From NCBI RefSeq assembly GCF_026626635.1, contig NZ_JAPNKA010000001.1, forward strand, positions 1,612,001-1,676,000: DNA of 64,000 bases, in the 5' to 3' direction. Below, in pieces: positions 32,784 through 40,769 of the stretch. Source of the stretch: Archangium lansingense (GTDB lineage Bacteria; Myxococcota; Myxococcia; Myxococcales; Myxococcaceae). The notes beneath the pieces are model-generated. The model was not told the DNA's origin. It ran no database searches and worked only from the letters and a program-made list of their open reading frames with translations. The position numbers were made by a program, and so were the translations under genes. Numbering within the stretch: position 1 is the first letter of the stretch; every line of letters begins with the position of its first letter.

Positions 32784-34679
32784 TTATACCCGGTAGCTGC
32801 GCGCCACGTGCTGCATCTGCTCGGCGACCTCGCGCAGCGACTGGGTGACGCGCTGGGTGGCCTGCAGCCCCACCATGGTGTCGTGCATCAGGGAGGAGAG
32901 GTCCGTCAGGGCGCTGAAGATTTCGTTGATGCCCGCGTTCTGCTGGCTCACCGCGCCGGAGATCTGCCTCACCGCGTTCATGTTGTCCTGCACGATGCCG
33001 CTGAGCGCCTGGATGCTCTCACCGCTGGTGCGCGCCTGCGCCATGCCCGCCTCCATGCGCACCCGGCCCTGCTCGCTGAGCTCCACCGTCTTGAGGATGG
33101 CCTGGGTGATGTCCTCGAGCAGACCGCCCACCTGACCGGTGGAGTGGATGGACTGGTTGGCCAGGGTGCGGATCTCCTTGGCAACGATGCCGAAGCCCTT
33201 GCCGTGCTCGCCGGAGCGCACCGCCTCGATGGCCGCGTTGAGCGCCAGCATGTTGGAGCGGTCCGCCAGCCCCTTCACCGTCTGGGTGATGCCGCCGATG
33301 CGCTGGGCTCGCTCGTTGAGCCCGCTGATCTGCTCGGCCATCTCGTTCACCTGATCTCTCAGCGTCTGGAAGCCGTTCATGCTCTCCGCGAGCGCGCGCG
33401 CGCCACCCTGGCCCAGCTCCTCGGCGCGCGTGGCCACCATCAGCACCGCGCCGGCCCGCTCGGCCGCCACCTCCGACGTCTGCTTGATCTCCTGCGCCGT
33501 CACCTGCGTCTGCTGCAGCGCCGCTGCCTGGCGGGTGAGGTTGCTCTCCTCCTCCTCGGCGGCGCGCGTCAGCTCGGCCACGGTGTCGGTGAGCACCTGC
33601 GTGCCGCGCTGCAGGCTCTCGGTCGTCTCGCGCAGGTGGTCCACCAGATGCACGAAGGAGCGGGCCAGCTCGCCCACCTCGTCGTTCGAGCGCACGTCGG
33701 GCTTCTGGGTGAGGTCTCCCTCCTTCACGATGCGGCGAACCACCTGGCTCAGCCGGGAGATGGGGGCGGTGATGCTGCGCGCCACCAGCAGGGAGGCCAG
33801 GGCCGCCAGGACCACCACGCCCATCGCTCCCGCACCGATGGCGGCGACCAGCTTGTTCATCGTGGCGTAGACCTCCTCCGGGTCCGAGAGCGCCACGAAG
33901 CGCCAGCCGTCACCCACGTCGGGGATTTCCGAGCCGTTGATGGCCTGCTCGGACACGACGTTGGGGATGCTCCAGGCCTCCTGGCCTCGCGAGTCGAAGA
34001 GCACGGTGCCCGAGGCGGTGCGCACCTCCAGGGCGAAGCTCTCGTTCTTGCGCGAGCGGGCACGGGCCACCGCGGCCTTCACCACCTCGCCCACCTGGCC
34101 CCAGTCATACGCCGCCAGCAGCACGCCCATCCGCCGCCCGCTCCGCGACTCCATCACCGGCGCCGCCAGGTGCAGCACCTGCATGCCGAAGACGGGGTCC
34201 TCCTGGGTGAGCGTCGTGCTGGTGAAGCGCCCCTCCTGGGCCGCCTTGAACCAGGGCGCGTTGCGTACCGCCTCCTCCTGGCCTGCGAAGGAGTCGCGCA
34301 GTGCCGGCGTGCTGGCGGAGACAGCCCGGCCGTCATCGGTGAAGAGCACCAGCCCGGTGAAGGTGGTGTAGCGCAGCTGCAGCCGCGCCAGCACGTTATC
34401 GCTCATCGCGTAGCTGTCTCGCTGCAGCGACTCGCGTAGCAGCGCGTCCTCCGCCCAGCTGCGCACGCTCGTCTCGCGCTCCACCAGCGAGGCCTCCACC
34501 AGGTCTTTCAGACCCTCGGCCTCGATGCGGAGCATCTCGTGCACCTGCTCCTGCATCATCTTCTGCGTGGTGCCGACCCCCAACCAGGTGGAGAGGAGCA
34601 GTGGCGCAACGGCCAGCAGGGTGACGTACAGCGTCAGGCGGCCACGCAGCTTGAGGGTGCCGATCAGGGGAAGTCTCAT
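32784..34679 (-). CDS. methyl-accepting chemotaxis protein
   Basis: A 631-residue transmembrane chemoreceptor. Helix TM1 is around residues 16-36 ([21 protein letters not shown]). A large periplasmic double-PAS/dCache-like sensor ([26 protein letters not shown] repeat region) follows, then TM2 near residues 330-350 ([16 protein letters not shown]), a HAMP domain ([15 protein letters not shown]) and a long helical signalling domain whose tip reads [25 protein letters not shown]. No C-terminal CheR/CheB-docking pentapeptide. No che genes are close by, so it signals to a distant Che or Frz-type pathway. Ligand unknown. Confidence 0.9.
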   Translation of the reverse strand: MRLPLIGTLKLRGRLTLYVTLLAVAPLLLSTWLGVGTTQKMMQEQVHEMLRIEAEGLKDLVEASLVERETSVRSWAEDALLRESLQRDSYAMSDNVLARLQLRYTTFTGLVLFTDDGRAVSASTPALRDSFAGQEEAVRNAPWFKAAQEGRFTSTTLTQEDPVFGMQVLHLAAPVMESRSGRRMGVLLAAYDWGQVGEVVKAAVARARSRKNESFALEVRTASGTVLFDSRGQEAWSIPNVVSEQAINGSEIPDVGDGWRFVALSDPEEVYATMNKLVAAIGAGAMGVVVLAALASLLVARSITAPISRLSQVVRRIVKEGDLTQKPDVRSNDEVGELARSFVHLVDHLRETTESLQRGTQVLTDTVAELTRAAEEEESNLTRQAAALQQTQVTAQEIKQTSEVAAERAGAVLMVATRAEELGQGGARALAESMNGFQTLRDQVNEMAEQISGLNERAQRIGGITQTVKGLADRSNMLALNAAIEAVRSGEHGKGFGIVAKEIRTLANQSIHSTGQVGGLLEDITQAILKTVELSEQGRVRMEAGMAQARTSGESIQALSGIVQDNMNAVRQISGAVSQQNAGINEIFSALTDLSSLMHDTMVGLQATQRVTQSLREVAEQMQHVARSYRV

Positions 34680-34832
34680 GAATCTCGTTACGTCCGCGTG
34701 ATGGCGCCAAGAGGGACTCCAATGTCCTCCAACTGACGCCCCTCCCACCTGTACCACGGAGCGCGCCCGAGCGGAGGGGGCGTGTTCCAGAATGTAGGTC
34801 CAGGTGTGGGCCAAGAGCCCCGCACGGACGAG

Positions 34833-34858
34833 GCCCGGAGCGGGGAGGGGCTCCGGGC
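34833..34858. terminator. possible terminator hairpin between host-attachment gene and MCP gene
   Basis: A perfect 9-bp stem (GCCCGGAGC and complement) with an 8-base G-rich loop lies just beyond the host-attachment gene's stop on the minus strand. No T-run follows, so intrinsic termination is uncertain; it may mark a transcript end processed by Rho. Confidence 0.35.
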
Positions 34859-34881
34859 ACTCGACCTGGCTGCTTGCCTAC

Positions 34882-35316
34882 CTAGGAGAGCGGGATGCGC
34901 TCGGGCAGCTCACGCTCCGGCACGTTCACGTAGTCCGCCCGGTAGTCCAGCATCACCCGCTGGTGCACGCGGTTGCTGATGAACTTGCGCAGCAGGCCCA
35001 GCAAGCCGGGTGGGGCGGCGATGACCAGCCGGTCATAGGCATGGTCGTTCAGGCCCCGCTCCAGCCGAGCGGCGAGCTCGCGGGCAAAGCGTTCGTGCTC
35101 GAGCTGCTGGCGAGCATCCGGCTGATTCTCGGGTTGGGGTTTGTGCAGGGAGCCCGCGTTGGGGTTGTCCGGCTGGTTGAGGAGCTGCCGGGACATGGAC
35201 CGGCTCTCCTCGTGCTGGAACTCCTCCCTCAGGTCCCACACCTCTGCGCGCTCGTCCGTCGCGAAGAGCTTGGCCCGGCTCCCATTGGCCACCAAAATCC
35301 ACAGCGCGTCCGCCAT
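34882..35316 (-). CDS. host-attachment family protein (Pfam Host_attach type)
   Basis: A 144-residue soluble protein. The opening WILVANGSRAKLFATDERA, then RFARELAARLERGLNDHAYDRLVIAAPPGLLGLLRKFI and ISNRVHQRVMLDYRADYVNVPERELPERI fit the family named for a protein once required for attachment to host cells. The family is RNase-E/eRF1-like in fold and widespread in free-living bacteria, so the name should not be taken as evidence of pathogenicity. A flexible middle (SMSRQLLNQPDNPNAGSLHK) is poorly conserved. Role unknown. Confidence 0.8.
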   Translation of the reverse strand: MADALWILVANGSRAKLFATDERAEVWDLREEFQHEESRSMSRQLLNQPDNPNAGSLHKPQPENQPDARQQLEHERFARELAARLERGLNDHAYDRLVIAAPPGLLGLLRKFISNRVHQRVMLDYRADYVNVPERELPERIPLS

Positions 35317-35511
35317 CGTTCATCCTCCTGCCTCTTGAGGTGCGGACCCCCACCGTCCCCGGCAAGCTTCCTTCCCCCGAGTGGCACGTGCTGGGGCGTC
35401 GGGCGGGCGGGCGCCGGGGCACCTTCCCTGGAGGCGGGGGCCTGGCATATGCCCGGGTTGCAACCGGGGATGCACCCCGGGGCGAAACTTTTCGGCGGGA
35501 GGCCGAGGACG

Positions 35512-36675
35512 ATGCGCGAGATGGGTGAAGCGGCGGCCAGCTGGCTGGTGGGCAGGCTCGGGGAGATGGAGGAAGCGCTCGCCGCGCTGGTGGAGGTGAA
35601 CTCCTGGACGGAGAACGCGGAGGGCGGCCGCAAGGTGGGCGCCCTGCTGCGCGAGCAGTTCGCCATGCCGGGGCTGGTGGCCGAGGTGGTGCCCAGTACG
35701 CGGTACGCGGACCACCTGGTGTTCCGCTCGGAGGGAAGGGCGGGGCTCGCGCCGCTGGCGCTGGTGGGCCACCTGGATACGGTGTTTCCCCCGGGCAAGT
35801 TCGAGGGCTACCGGAAGGATGGGGCGCTGCGGCGCGGCCCGGGCGTGCTGGACATGAAGGGTGGGCTCGTCGTCATCGCCTGGACGCTCAAGGCGCTCGC
35901 GGCGTCGGGGGGATTGGACAAGCTGCCCCCGCTGCGGCTGGTGGTGGTGTCGGACGAGGAGGTGGGCTCGCCCGAGGGCGCTGGTGTCATTCGCAAGGCC
36001 ATCGCTGGGGCGCAGGCCTGTCTCGTCTTCGAGTCCGGTCGGGCCGCGGACGCCATCATCACTCGGCGCAAGGGCACGGGCATGGCCACCGCGGTGGCGC
36101 ACGGCAAGGCTGCCCATGCGGGCAATGCGCACCAGGAGGGGGCCAACGCGCTGTGGGCGCTCGCCCGCTTCGTGGACCGGGTGCAGCAACTCACCGACTA
36201 CCCGCGCGGCATCACCGTCAACGTGGGCAAGGTGACGGGTGGCCAGGGGAAGAACACCGTGCCGGACCATGCGGTGGCGGAGGTGGACCTGCGCTTCTGC
36301 ACGCGCGCGGATGGGGAGGACCTGGTGCAGCGCTTCCGTCAGGCGGCCGAGGAGGCCGCGGCCGGCGTTCCTGGCACCCGCGTCGAGGTGAGCGGTGGGG
36401 TGGCCCGCGAGCCACTCGAGCGCACCGAGGCCTCCGCGGCGCTGATGGCGGCGTATGGCGCGTGTGCCCATGCCTCCGGGCTGGGCCATGGCGAGGCTCC
36501 GCTGGTGGGCGGTGGCTCGGATGCGAGCACCTCGTCCTCCATGGGGATTCCGTCCATCGACGGGCTGGGCCCCCGGGGCAAGGGCTTCCACACGGTGGAC
36601 GAGTTCATCGAGGTGGACACCCTGATTCCCAAGGCCCAGGCGCTGGCGCGCTACCTCGCGTCCCGCGCGCTGTAG
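35512..36675 (+). CDS. M20 family metallopeptidase (carboxypeptidase G2-like)
   Basis: A 387-residue zinc amidohydrolase/peptidase. ALVGHLDTVFPPG gives the first His ligand and the neighbouring Asp, RGPGVLDMKGGLVVI the bridging Asp, VVVSDEEVGSPEG the catalytic Glu and ligand Glu, and SIDGLGPRGKGFHTVDEFIEV the last His. HGKAAHAGNAHQEGANA is the dimerisation-domain signature. It lacks a signal peptide. GGGAGG stands about nine bases before the chosen ATG; a much longer open frame upstream is not supported. Glutamate-type carboxypeptidase activity is plausible by similarity. Confidence 0.88.
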   Translation: MREMGEAAASWLVGRLGEMEEALAALVEVNSWTENAEGGRKVGALLREQFAMPGLVAEVVPSTRYADHLVFRSEGRAGLAPLALVGHLDTVFPPGKFEGYRKDGALRRGPGVLDMKGGLVVIAWTLKALAASGGLDKLPPLRLVVVSDEEVGSPEGAGVIRKAIAGAQACLVFESGRAADAIITRRKGTGMATAVAHGKAAHAGNAHQEGANALWALARFVDRVQQLTDYPRGITVNVGKVTGGQGKNTVPDHAVAEVDLRFCTRADGEDLVQRFRQAAEEAAAGVPGTRVEVSGGVAREPLERTEASAALMAAYGACAHASGLGHGEAPLVGGGSDASTSSSMGIPSIDGLGPRGKGFHTVDEFIEVDTLIPKAQALARYLASRAL

Positions 36676-36760
36676 CACGGCCCTCTCCCGGTGCTTCAAG
36701 CAAATCAATAGGGTCTCTGGTGTTTCAGTGTTCGTCAGACCCAAGGGGTATTTGCCCGGT

Positions 36761-36786
36761 ATGGCTACCCAATAGGGCGTAGCCAT
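36761..36786. promoter_or_regulatory. inverted repeat upstream of the SitA5-like gene
   Basis: ATGGCTAC and GTAGCCAT pair around CCC-AATA-GGGC, giving an 8-bp outer stem, a single-base bulge and a 3-bp inner stem. It lies 18 bases before the start codon of the toxin gene, just ahead of its GGGAG ribosome binding site. It may be an operator or a 5'-leader hairpin controlling toxin synthesis. Confidence 0.4.
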
Positions 36787-36804
36787 CATCCCGGGAGAAT
36801 GCCC

Positions 36805-38121
36805 ATGAAGCTGTCTTGGACGGCGGTGCTGGTGGTGCTGCTCGCCGGATGCGGTAGTGCGTCTCGGGTCGTGCGCCTGGACACGGGCCAGACCGACACC
36901 ATCGTCTTCACCCCTCGTTCCGGCGCCGAGCCGGTGGCACTGGGCAACGGCGAGTTCGAGAAGGCCGTGTCGGATCTGGCTCGGGATGTTCGGCCCCCAA
37001 CTCGGCCCGAGGAAGCCGCCCGGCGGCTGTTCGAAGTGGAGGCGCGGAGCGGTTCGTACACGTACGAGACACCCAGCCGCCGCATCACTCCGCTCGGGGC
37101 GAGCGAGCACCTGGAGGGGCAGACAACGACGGCGGAGGTGGAGTTGACGCGCGCCTACCTGCGCTGGTGCGAGCGCACCGGCAGGCCCGGGGACTGTCTC
37201 CGCCTGCTGACGGGAAGCCCCACAGTCAATGGGGATGGTCGTTTCGCGCTCGCCATGGCCCTGGCCAAGGGCGCCGTGCTGGACGAGATGCTGGAGGCGT
37301 TCAAGGACATGGCCGACCCACACGCCATGGTGGCGGCCGTTCTCTGGACCTGGACGACGTACATGATCCTCGTCTCCATTCCCGACGTGACGATCTCGAA
37401 GGGCATCGCGGCAGTGATGACCGCCACGATTATATCCTACGTGGGCGTCGATACCTTCTGGGGCCTCGTCGTGGGTTTCAAGCGGCTGATGGATGAATCG
37501 GACCGGGTCACCACGTTCAACGAGCTGCGCGAGGCGGGCGAGCGCTACGGCAAGCGGATGGGCCGCAATGCGGCGCGGGCGTTCGCCTTGCTGGCCACGG
37601 CGGCCATTGGCAACACGGCGGCGGGGCTGGCTGCGAAGGTGCCAAAACTGCCCGGCGCGATGCAGGCGGCGGCGCAGGCAGAGACGCAGGTGGGGTTTCG
37701 TCTCGCGGCGGTAGGGGAAGTGGAGATGGTCGTCGTGAGTGCCGAAACCGTGACCATCGCCCTTGCCCCAGGGGCTGTCGCCATGACGGCCCATGGCTCG
37801 GGCGGAAACGGCGCTACCCCCAGGAGCGCTCTGGAGATTGCCGAGAGTGGGGGAAAGCATGCTGGCTTCTTGAGGAATTACGAAGGAAAGTCGCCAGATG
37901 AGCTGAGAAAAGGAATCGCGTCGCTCCAGAAACAGATTGAGCTCCACAAGGACAAAATAGCCAATCCAGATAAGCACATCCCGAATTGGTCATCACTGGA
38001 GCCACGGCAGCGAGACGCCCTGACCCAAAAGAAGTGGCCTTCGGATATAAATCGGCAAACCGAGCAGCTTGAGATTCTCGAGGGCCTGCTCAAGAAGCTG
38101 AAAGGAAACGGACAGCCATGA
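36805..38121 (+). CDS. SitA5-like polymorphic toxin lipoprotein
   Basis: A 438-residue protein. The signal peptide MKLSWTAVLVVLLAGC ends in a lipobox (Cys16). Residues 65-165 are alpha-helical (RPEEAARRLFEVEARSG, LTRAYLRWCERTGRPGDCLRLL). A hydrophobic hairpin covers about 174-224 (MVAAVLWTWTTYMILVS and AAVMTATIISYVGVDTFWGL). A helix with ELREAGERYGKRMG leads to a short beta linker (EMVVVSAETVTIAL). The C-terminal tip from about residue 345 is hydrophilic and Lys-rich (SGGKHAGFLRNYEGKS; PNWSSLEPRQRDAL). The body resembles SitA lipoprotein toxins of Myxococcus, which are passed between TraAB-matched cells. The tip's activity is unknown. GC is lower at the 3' end. A start codon preceded by GGGAG was chosen. 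Confidence 0.7.
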   Translation: MKLSWTAVLVVLLAGCGSASRVVRLDTGQTDTIVFTPRSGAEPVALGNGEFEKAVSDLARDVRPPTRPEEAARRLFEVEARSGSYTYETPSRRITPLGASEHLEGQTTTAEVELTRAYLRWCERTGRPGDCLRLLTGSPTVNGDGRFALAMALAKGAVLDEMLEAFKDMADPHAMVAAVLWTWTTYMILVSIPDVTISKGIAAVMTATIISYVGVDTFWGLVVGFKRLMDESDRVTTFNELREAGERYGKRMGRNAARAFALLATAAIGNTAAGLAAKVPKLPGAMQAAAQAETQVGFRLAAVGEVEMVVVSAETVTIALAPGAVAMTAHGSGGNGATPRSALEIAESGGKHAGFLRNYEGKSPDELRKGIASLQKQIELHKDKIANPDKHIPNWSSLEPRQRDALTQKKWPSDINRQTEQLEILEGLLKKLKGNGQP

Positions 38122-38348
38122 GCATGGACCTCTACGTTCGCGACCTGTGTACCCTTCTCAAGGAAAAGGCGATGGAAGCCAAAGCCGAGAGCCGCTCCGC
38201 AACGGAAACCCAGCGTGAGTTCGCGCTGGGTCGTCTGATGGCATTTCATGAGGTCATTTCCTTGATGCAGCAGCAGGCCCAGGCTTTTGGAATCGCGCTT
38301 GAAGCCCTTGGACTGGAGGACATTGAACCGGAGCGGGATCTCGTCTGA
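38118..38348 (+). CDS. candidate immunity protein for the SitA5-like toxin
   Basis: A 76-residue all-helical hydrophilic protein (MSMDLYVRDLCTLLKEKAMEAKAESRSA... HEVISLMQQQAQAF). Its ATG overlaps the toxin stop in ATGA, so the two are translationally coupled, the usual toxin-immunity layout. No signal peptide, so it would act in the cytoplasm. No family is recognised. The assignment as immunity rests on position, size and coupling only. Just behind its stop begins a 26-bp piece identical to the kinase gene further on. Confidence 0.5.
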   Translation: MSMDLYVRDLCTLLKEKAMEAKAESRSATETQREFALGRLMAFHEVISLMQQQAQAFGIALEALGLEDIEPERDLV

Positions 38349-38371
38349 TGACCAGGGCGGTGCACCCCAAC
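38346..38371. repeat. 26-bp direct repeat, copy 1 (kinase-gene fragment)
   Basis: An exact 26-base match to the Ser/Thr kinase gene at 40981-41006. It starts at the stop codon of the small immunity gene and carries the kinase reading frame (MTRAVHPN) before homology ends. It may be the remnant of a recombination with a kinase gene. It ends 23 bases before the stop of the convergent SDR gene. Confidence 0.75.
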
Positions 38372-38394
38372 TGCTTGGGGAACCATTCCAAGGG

Positions 38395-39177
38395 TCAGCT
38401 GTACTTGTTGCGTCCTGCCATGACGCCGCCGTCGACATCCCAGATTGCGCCGGTGACCCAAGCGGTCTCGTTCGACAACAGATGGGCGATGGTCTGCGCA
38501 ACATCCTCTACGCGGCCCACGCGGCCGAGCGGATGGAATCCGTTGAACCCCTGGAGCGCACTGTGAACCTGCTCCTTCGGGATGAAACCCTCGTAGATGG
38601 GGGTCTCGACGACTGCCGGCGAAACCACGTTGACGCGGATGCCATGGCCAGCCAACTCCATCGCCAGGTGCTGCGTCAGCGAGTGAAGTCCTGCCTTGGC
38701 CATCGAATAGGCCGAGGAGGGAGTGGCCTGGATGGCCTGCCTGGCCCACATCGAGCCGATGTTGACCATCGCGCCCCCCTTGCGCAGCGCCACCATGGAC
38801 CTGGCGACGGCCTGCGTGATGAAGAAGGTGGCCTTGTTGATGTCAAGATACAGGTCGTAATCGCGTTCCTCGTGCTCCAAGAAGGCCTTCGGCAGGAAGA
38901 CGCCCGCTGCGTTGACCAGCAGCGTCGCGTCGGCGTGGTCCCTGTGCAGTTGGGCCTCCAGAGCCCGTCTCTCAGTGCCAGAGGTGATGTCCGCGCGCAG
39001 GCCATCCACGGGACCGAACGCAGCCAACTCCGCGACGGCGGCCTGGAGCTTGTCGTCTCGATGCCCGATGACAACGGCTCGCCCGCCCTCCTCGAGGACG
39101 ATTCGGGCAACGGCCTTCCCCATCCCGCTGGTACCGCCCACAACGATGAGCTTCTGGTTGGTGAAGCGCGCACGCAT
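38395..39177 (-). CDS. short-chain dehydrogenase/reductase
   Basis: A 260-residue classical SDR. Nucleotide motif [24 protein letters not shown], active-site Ser in [10 protein letters not shown] and Tyr/Lys in [24 protein letters not shown] supplies the conserved Asn. Ending in [19 protein letters not shown] is typical of 3-oxoacyl/glucose-dehydrogenase-like SDRs. An AAGGGAG ribosome binding site supports the start. It is 74 bp downstream of a small monooxygenase-like gene, and both are divergent from the LysR gene, which may regulate them. Confidence 0.88.
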   Translation of the reverse strand: MRARFTNQKLIVVGGTSGMGKAVARIVLEEGGRAVVIGHRDDKLQAAVAELAAFGPVDGLRADITSGTERRALEAQLHRDHADATLLVNAAGVFLPKAFLEHEERDYDLYLDINKATFFITQAVARSMVALRKGGAMVNIGSMWARQAIQATPSSAYSMAKAGLHSLTQHLAMELAGHGIRVNVVSPAVVETPIYEGFIPKEQVHSALQGFNGFHPLGRVGRVEDVAQTIAHLLSNETAWVTGAIWDVDGGVMAGRNKYS

Positions 39178-39251
39178 TGAAAGTTGCTCCCTTGCTGGTG
39201 CCTGGTGAACGTCGGGCCACCGCAGTCGGCGGCGGCCCGACACGGAAAGCC

Positions 39252-39533
39252 TCAGGCGGCCTGATAGATTCGGACGTTCGGGGCGGCGTCGAGGAGCGGC
39301 TTCAACGCGTTCACAACATCGGCGGTGAACAGGTCGCTCTCGAGGTAGGCGCTGGCCTGCTGCGCCGTGTCGAACCCGTGGAGCACCTGCACGTCCTCGT
39401 CACGGACGAGCAACTCCTTCGACTTCGCGCCGGCGATCGTCTCGAGGAATGGCGCCTTGTAGTGCTGGTACACGCCCGCAGCCGCGGGCCGGTTGGCGGG
39501 AGAAATCTGCAGAGTGATTTGCAGGTAGACCAT
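39252..39533 (-). CDS. small ABM-like (antibiotic biosynthesis monooxygenase-fold) protein
   Basis: A 93-residue protein with a GGAGG ribosome binding site. [68 protein letters not shown] reads like a ferredoxin-like dimeric alpha/beta barrel. There a heme-free monooxygenase or a structural role is possible, but conserved catalytic residues are not obvious. It is cotranscribed with the SDR gene and divergent from the LysR-type regulator. Confidence 0.65.
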   Translation of the reverse strand: MVYLQITLQISPANRPAAAGVYQHYKAPFLETIAGAKSKELLVRDEDVQVLHGFDTAQQASAYLESDLFTADVVNALKPLLDAAPNVRIYQAA

Positions 39534-39740
39534 GGGTTTCCTCCATTTTGACGTCTGTACTGCGTGTAAGATGAGCTATCCCGCAGGGGCAGCTTCGACG
39601 GCAGTCTTCGGCTCCGATACGAGCCGGGGACGGCAGGTCGGGCTCCTCTCACCGAGGGCCGACGAGGAATTCATGCTGCTGAGTACCCGCCGCCGCAAAC
39701 GAGATGTTCTTGGCTCCCGGCAAAGGAAATCTGACCGCCC

Positions 39741-40655
39741 ATGAGCGCGCCCGAATACCTCAACGCCCTGCGTGCCTTCGAGGCGAGTGCCAGGCACGAG
39801 AGCTTCTCCGCCGCGGCCGCCGAGCTTCACGTGACCCCGGCGGCGGTCGGACAACTCGTGCGAAGCCTCGAGGAGGCGCTCGGCCTACCGCTGTTTCACC
39901 GGGGCACGAGCGGACGGAAGCGGCTGGTCCTCACCGAAGCGGCCCAGCGGGCGCTGCCGGAAATCCGCGCGGGGTTCGAGCGGCTGAGCGTCGGCGTCGC
40001 GCGGTTGAAGGAGAGCTCGTCGGCAGGTGTGCTGACCGTGACGGTCAGCCCCGCCTTCGCGGCCAAGTGGCTCCTGCCGCGCCTCGAGCGGTTCCAGGCC
40101 GCATGGCCGGAGCTGGACGTGCGGCTCGACGCGTCCACCGAGTTGCTCGACTTCGCCGCGCGCGGGGTGGATATCGGCGTGCGCTACGGAGCTGGGGTCT
40201 GGCCCGGGCTGATCGCCGACAAGCTCTTCGACGAGGAGGTCTATCCCGTCTGCTCGCCTGCGCTCCTGCCGCAGAGCCGCCGTCTGCGTCGGCCGTCGGA
40301 CCTGGGCGGCCTACGACTCATCCACGACCGGTCCGTGGATGCCCGCGCGGGATTCGCCACGTGGGATGCCTGGCTCGAGAAGGCGGGCGCAAAGGACGTC
40401 GAGACGAAGCGAGGCCTGCGTATCAACAACTCCGCCGCGGTGCTGCAGGCGGCAATCGACGGGCAGGGCGTGGCGCTGGCCCGCAGCATCATGGCGCATG
40501 ACGACCTGGCGGCCGGGCGGCTGGTGCGCCTGTTCCCGGAGGTGGAGTTCCCTTCCGTGCTCGCCTACTACGTCGTCTACCGGCCCGAGTGCGCCACGCT
40601 CCCGAAGCTGGTGGCGTTTCGTGAATGGCTCGTTCGCGAGGCGTCCGAGCGCTAG
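39741..40655 (+). CDS. LysR-family transcription regulator (GcvA-like)
   Basis: A 304-residue regulator. The N-terminal winged helix reads LNALRAFEASARHESFSAAAAELHVTPAAVGQLVRSLEEALGLPLFHRG. The effector domain has LTVTVSPAFAAKWLLPRLERFQAAWPELDVRL, which is typical of GcvA/TrpI-like LysR members, and a C-terminal YYVVYRPE segment. It is transcribed away from the SDR/ABM-like pair across a 207-bp gap and is the obvious candidate regulator of that pair. No clear T-N11-A palindrome was seen. Confidence 0.9.
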   Translation: MSAPEYLNALRAFEASARHESFSAAAAELHVTPAAVGQLVRSLEEALGLPLFHRGTSGRKRLVLTEAAQRALPEIRAGFERLSVGVARLKESSSAGVLTVTVSPAFAAKWLLPRLERFQAAWPELDVRLDASTELLDFAARGVDIGVRYGAGVWPGLIADKLFDEEVYPVCSPALLPQSRRLRRPSDLGGLRLIHDRSVDARAGFATWDAWLEKAGAKDVETKRGLRINNSAAVLQAAIDGQGVALARSIMAHDDLAAGRLVRLFPEVEFPSVLAYYVVYRPECATLPKLVAFREWLVREASER

Positions 40656-40672
40656 GCCCGAGCGCTAGGCCC
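40647..40672. repeat. 13-bp tandem duplication across the LysR stop
   Basis: GAGCGCTAGGCCC occurs twice in a row; the first copy contains the TAG stop of the LysR gene and a third partial copy follows. It is a recent slippage event or local duplication with no visible function. Confidence 0.8.
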
Positions 40673-40769
40673 GAGCGGGTGAGCTGACGGCGGAGGTGGT
40701 TTTTGAGTCAGACCCGGCCGTGACTTGCTAGGTTACGTTCCCAGCACCCTGGAAGCGGGAGCGGGCCCG

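Noticed and set aside
35378..35400. TGGCAC-containing stretch as a sigma-54 promoter
   Set aside because: The -24-like TGGCAC is present, but the expected TTGC at the right distance is absent (GGGGC instead).
35320..37977. 885-codon minus-strand frame over the M20 peptidase and SitA5-like genes
   Set aside because: Antisense shadow; the plus-strand genes have metal-site motifs, a lipobox and ribosome binding sites.
38348..38566. 72-codon plus-strand frame starting with the kinase-like MTRAVHPN
   Set aside because: Only eight codons match the kinase; the rest is antisense to the SDR gene. Treated as a repeat, not a gene.
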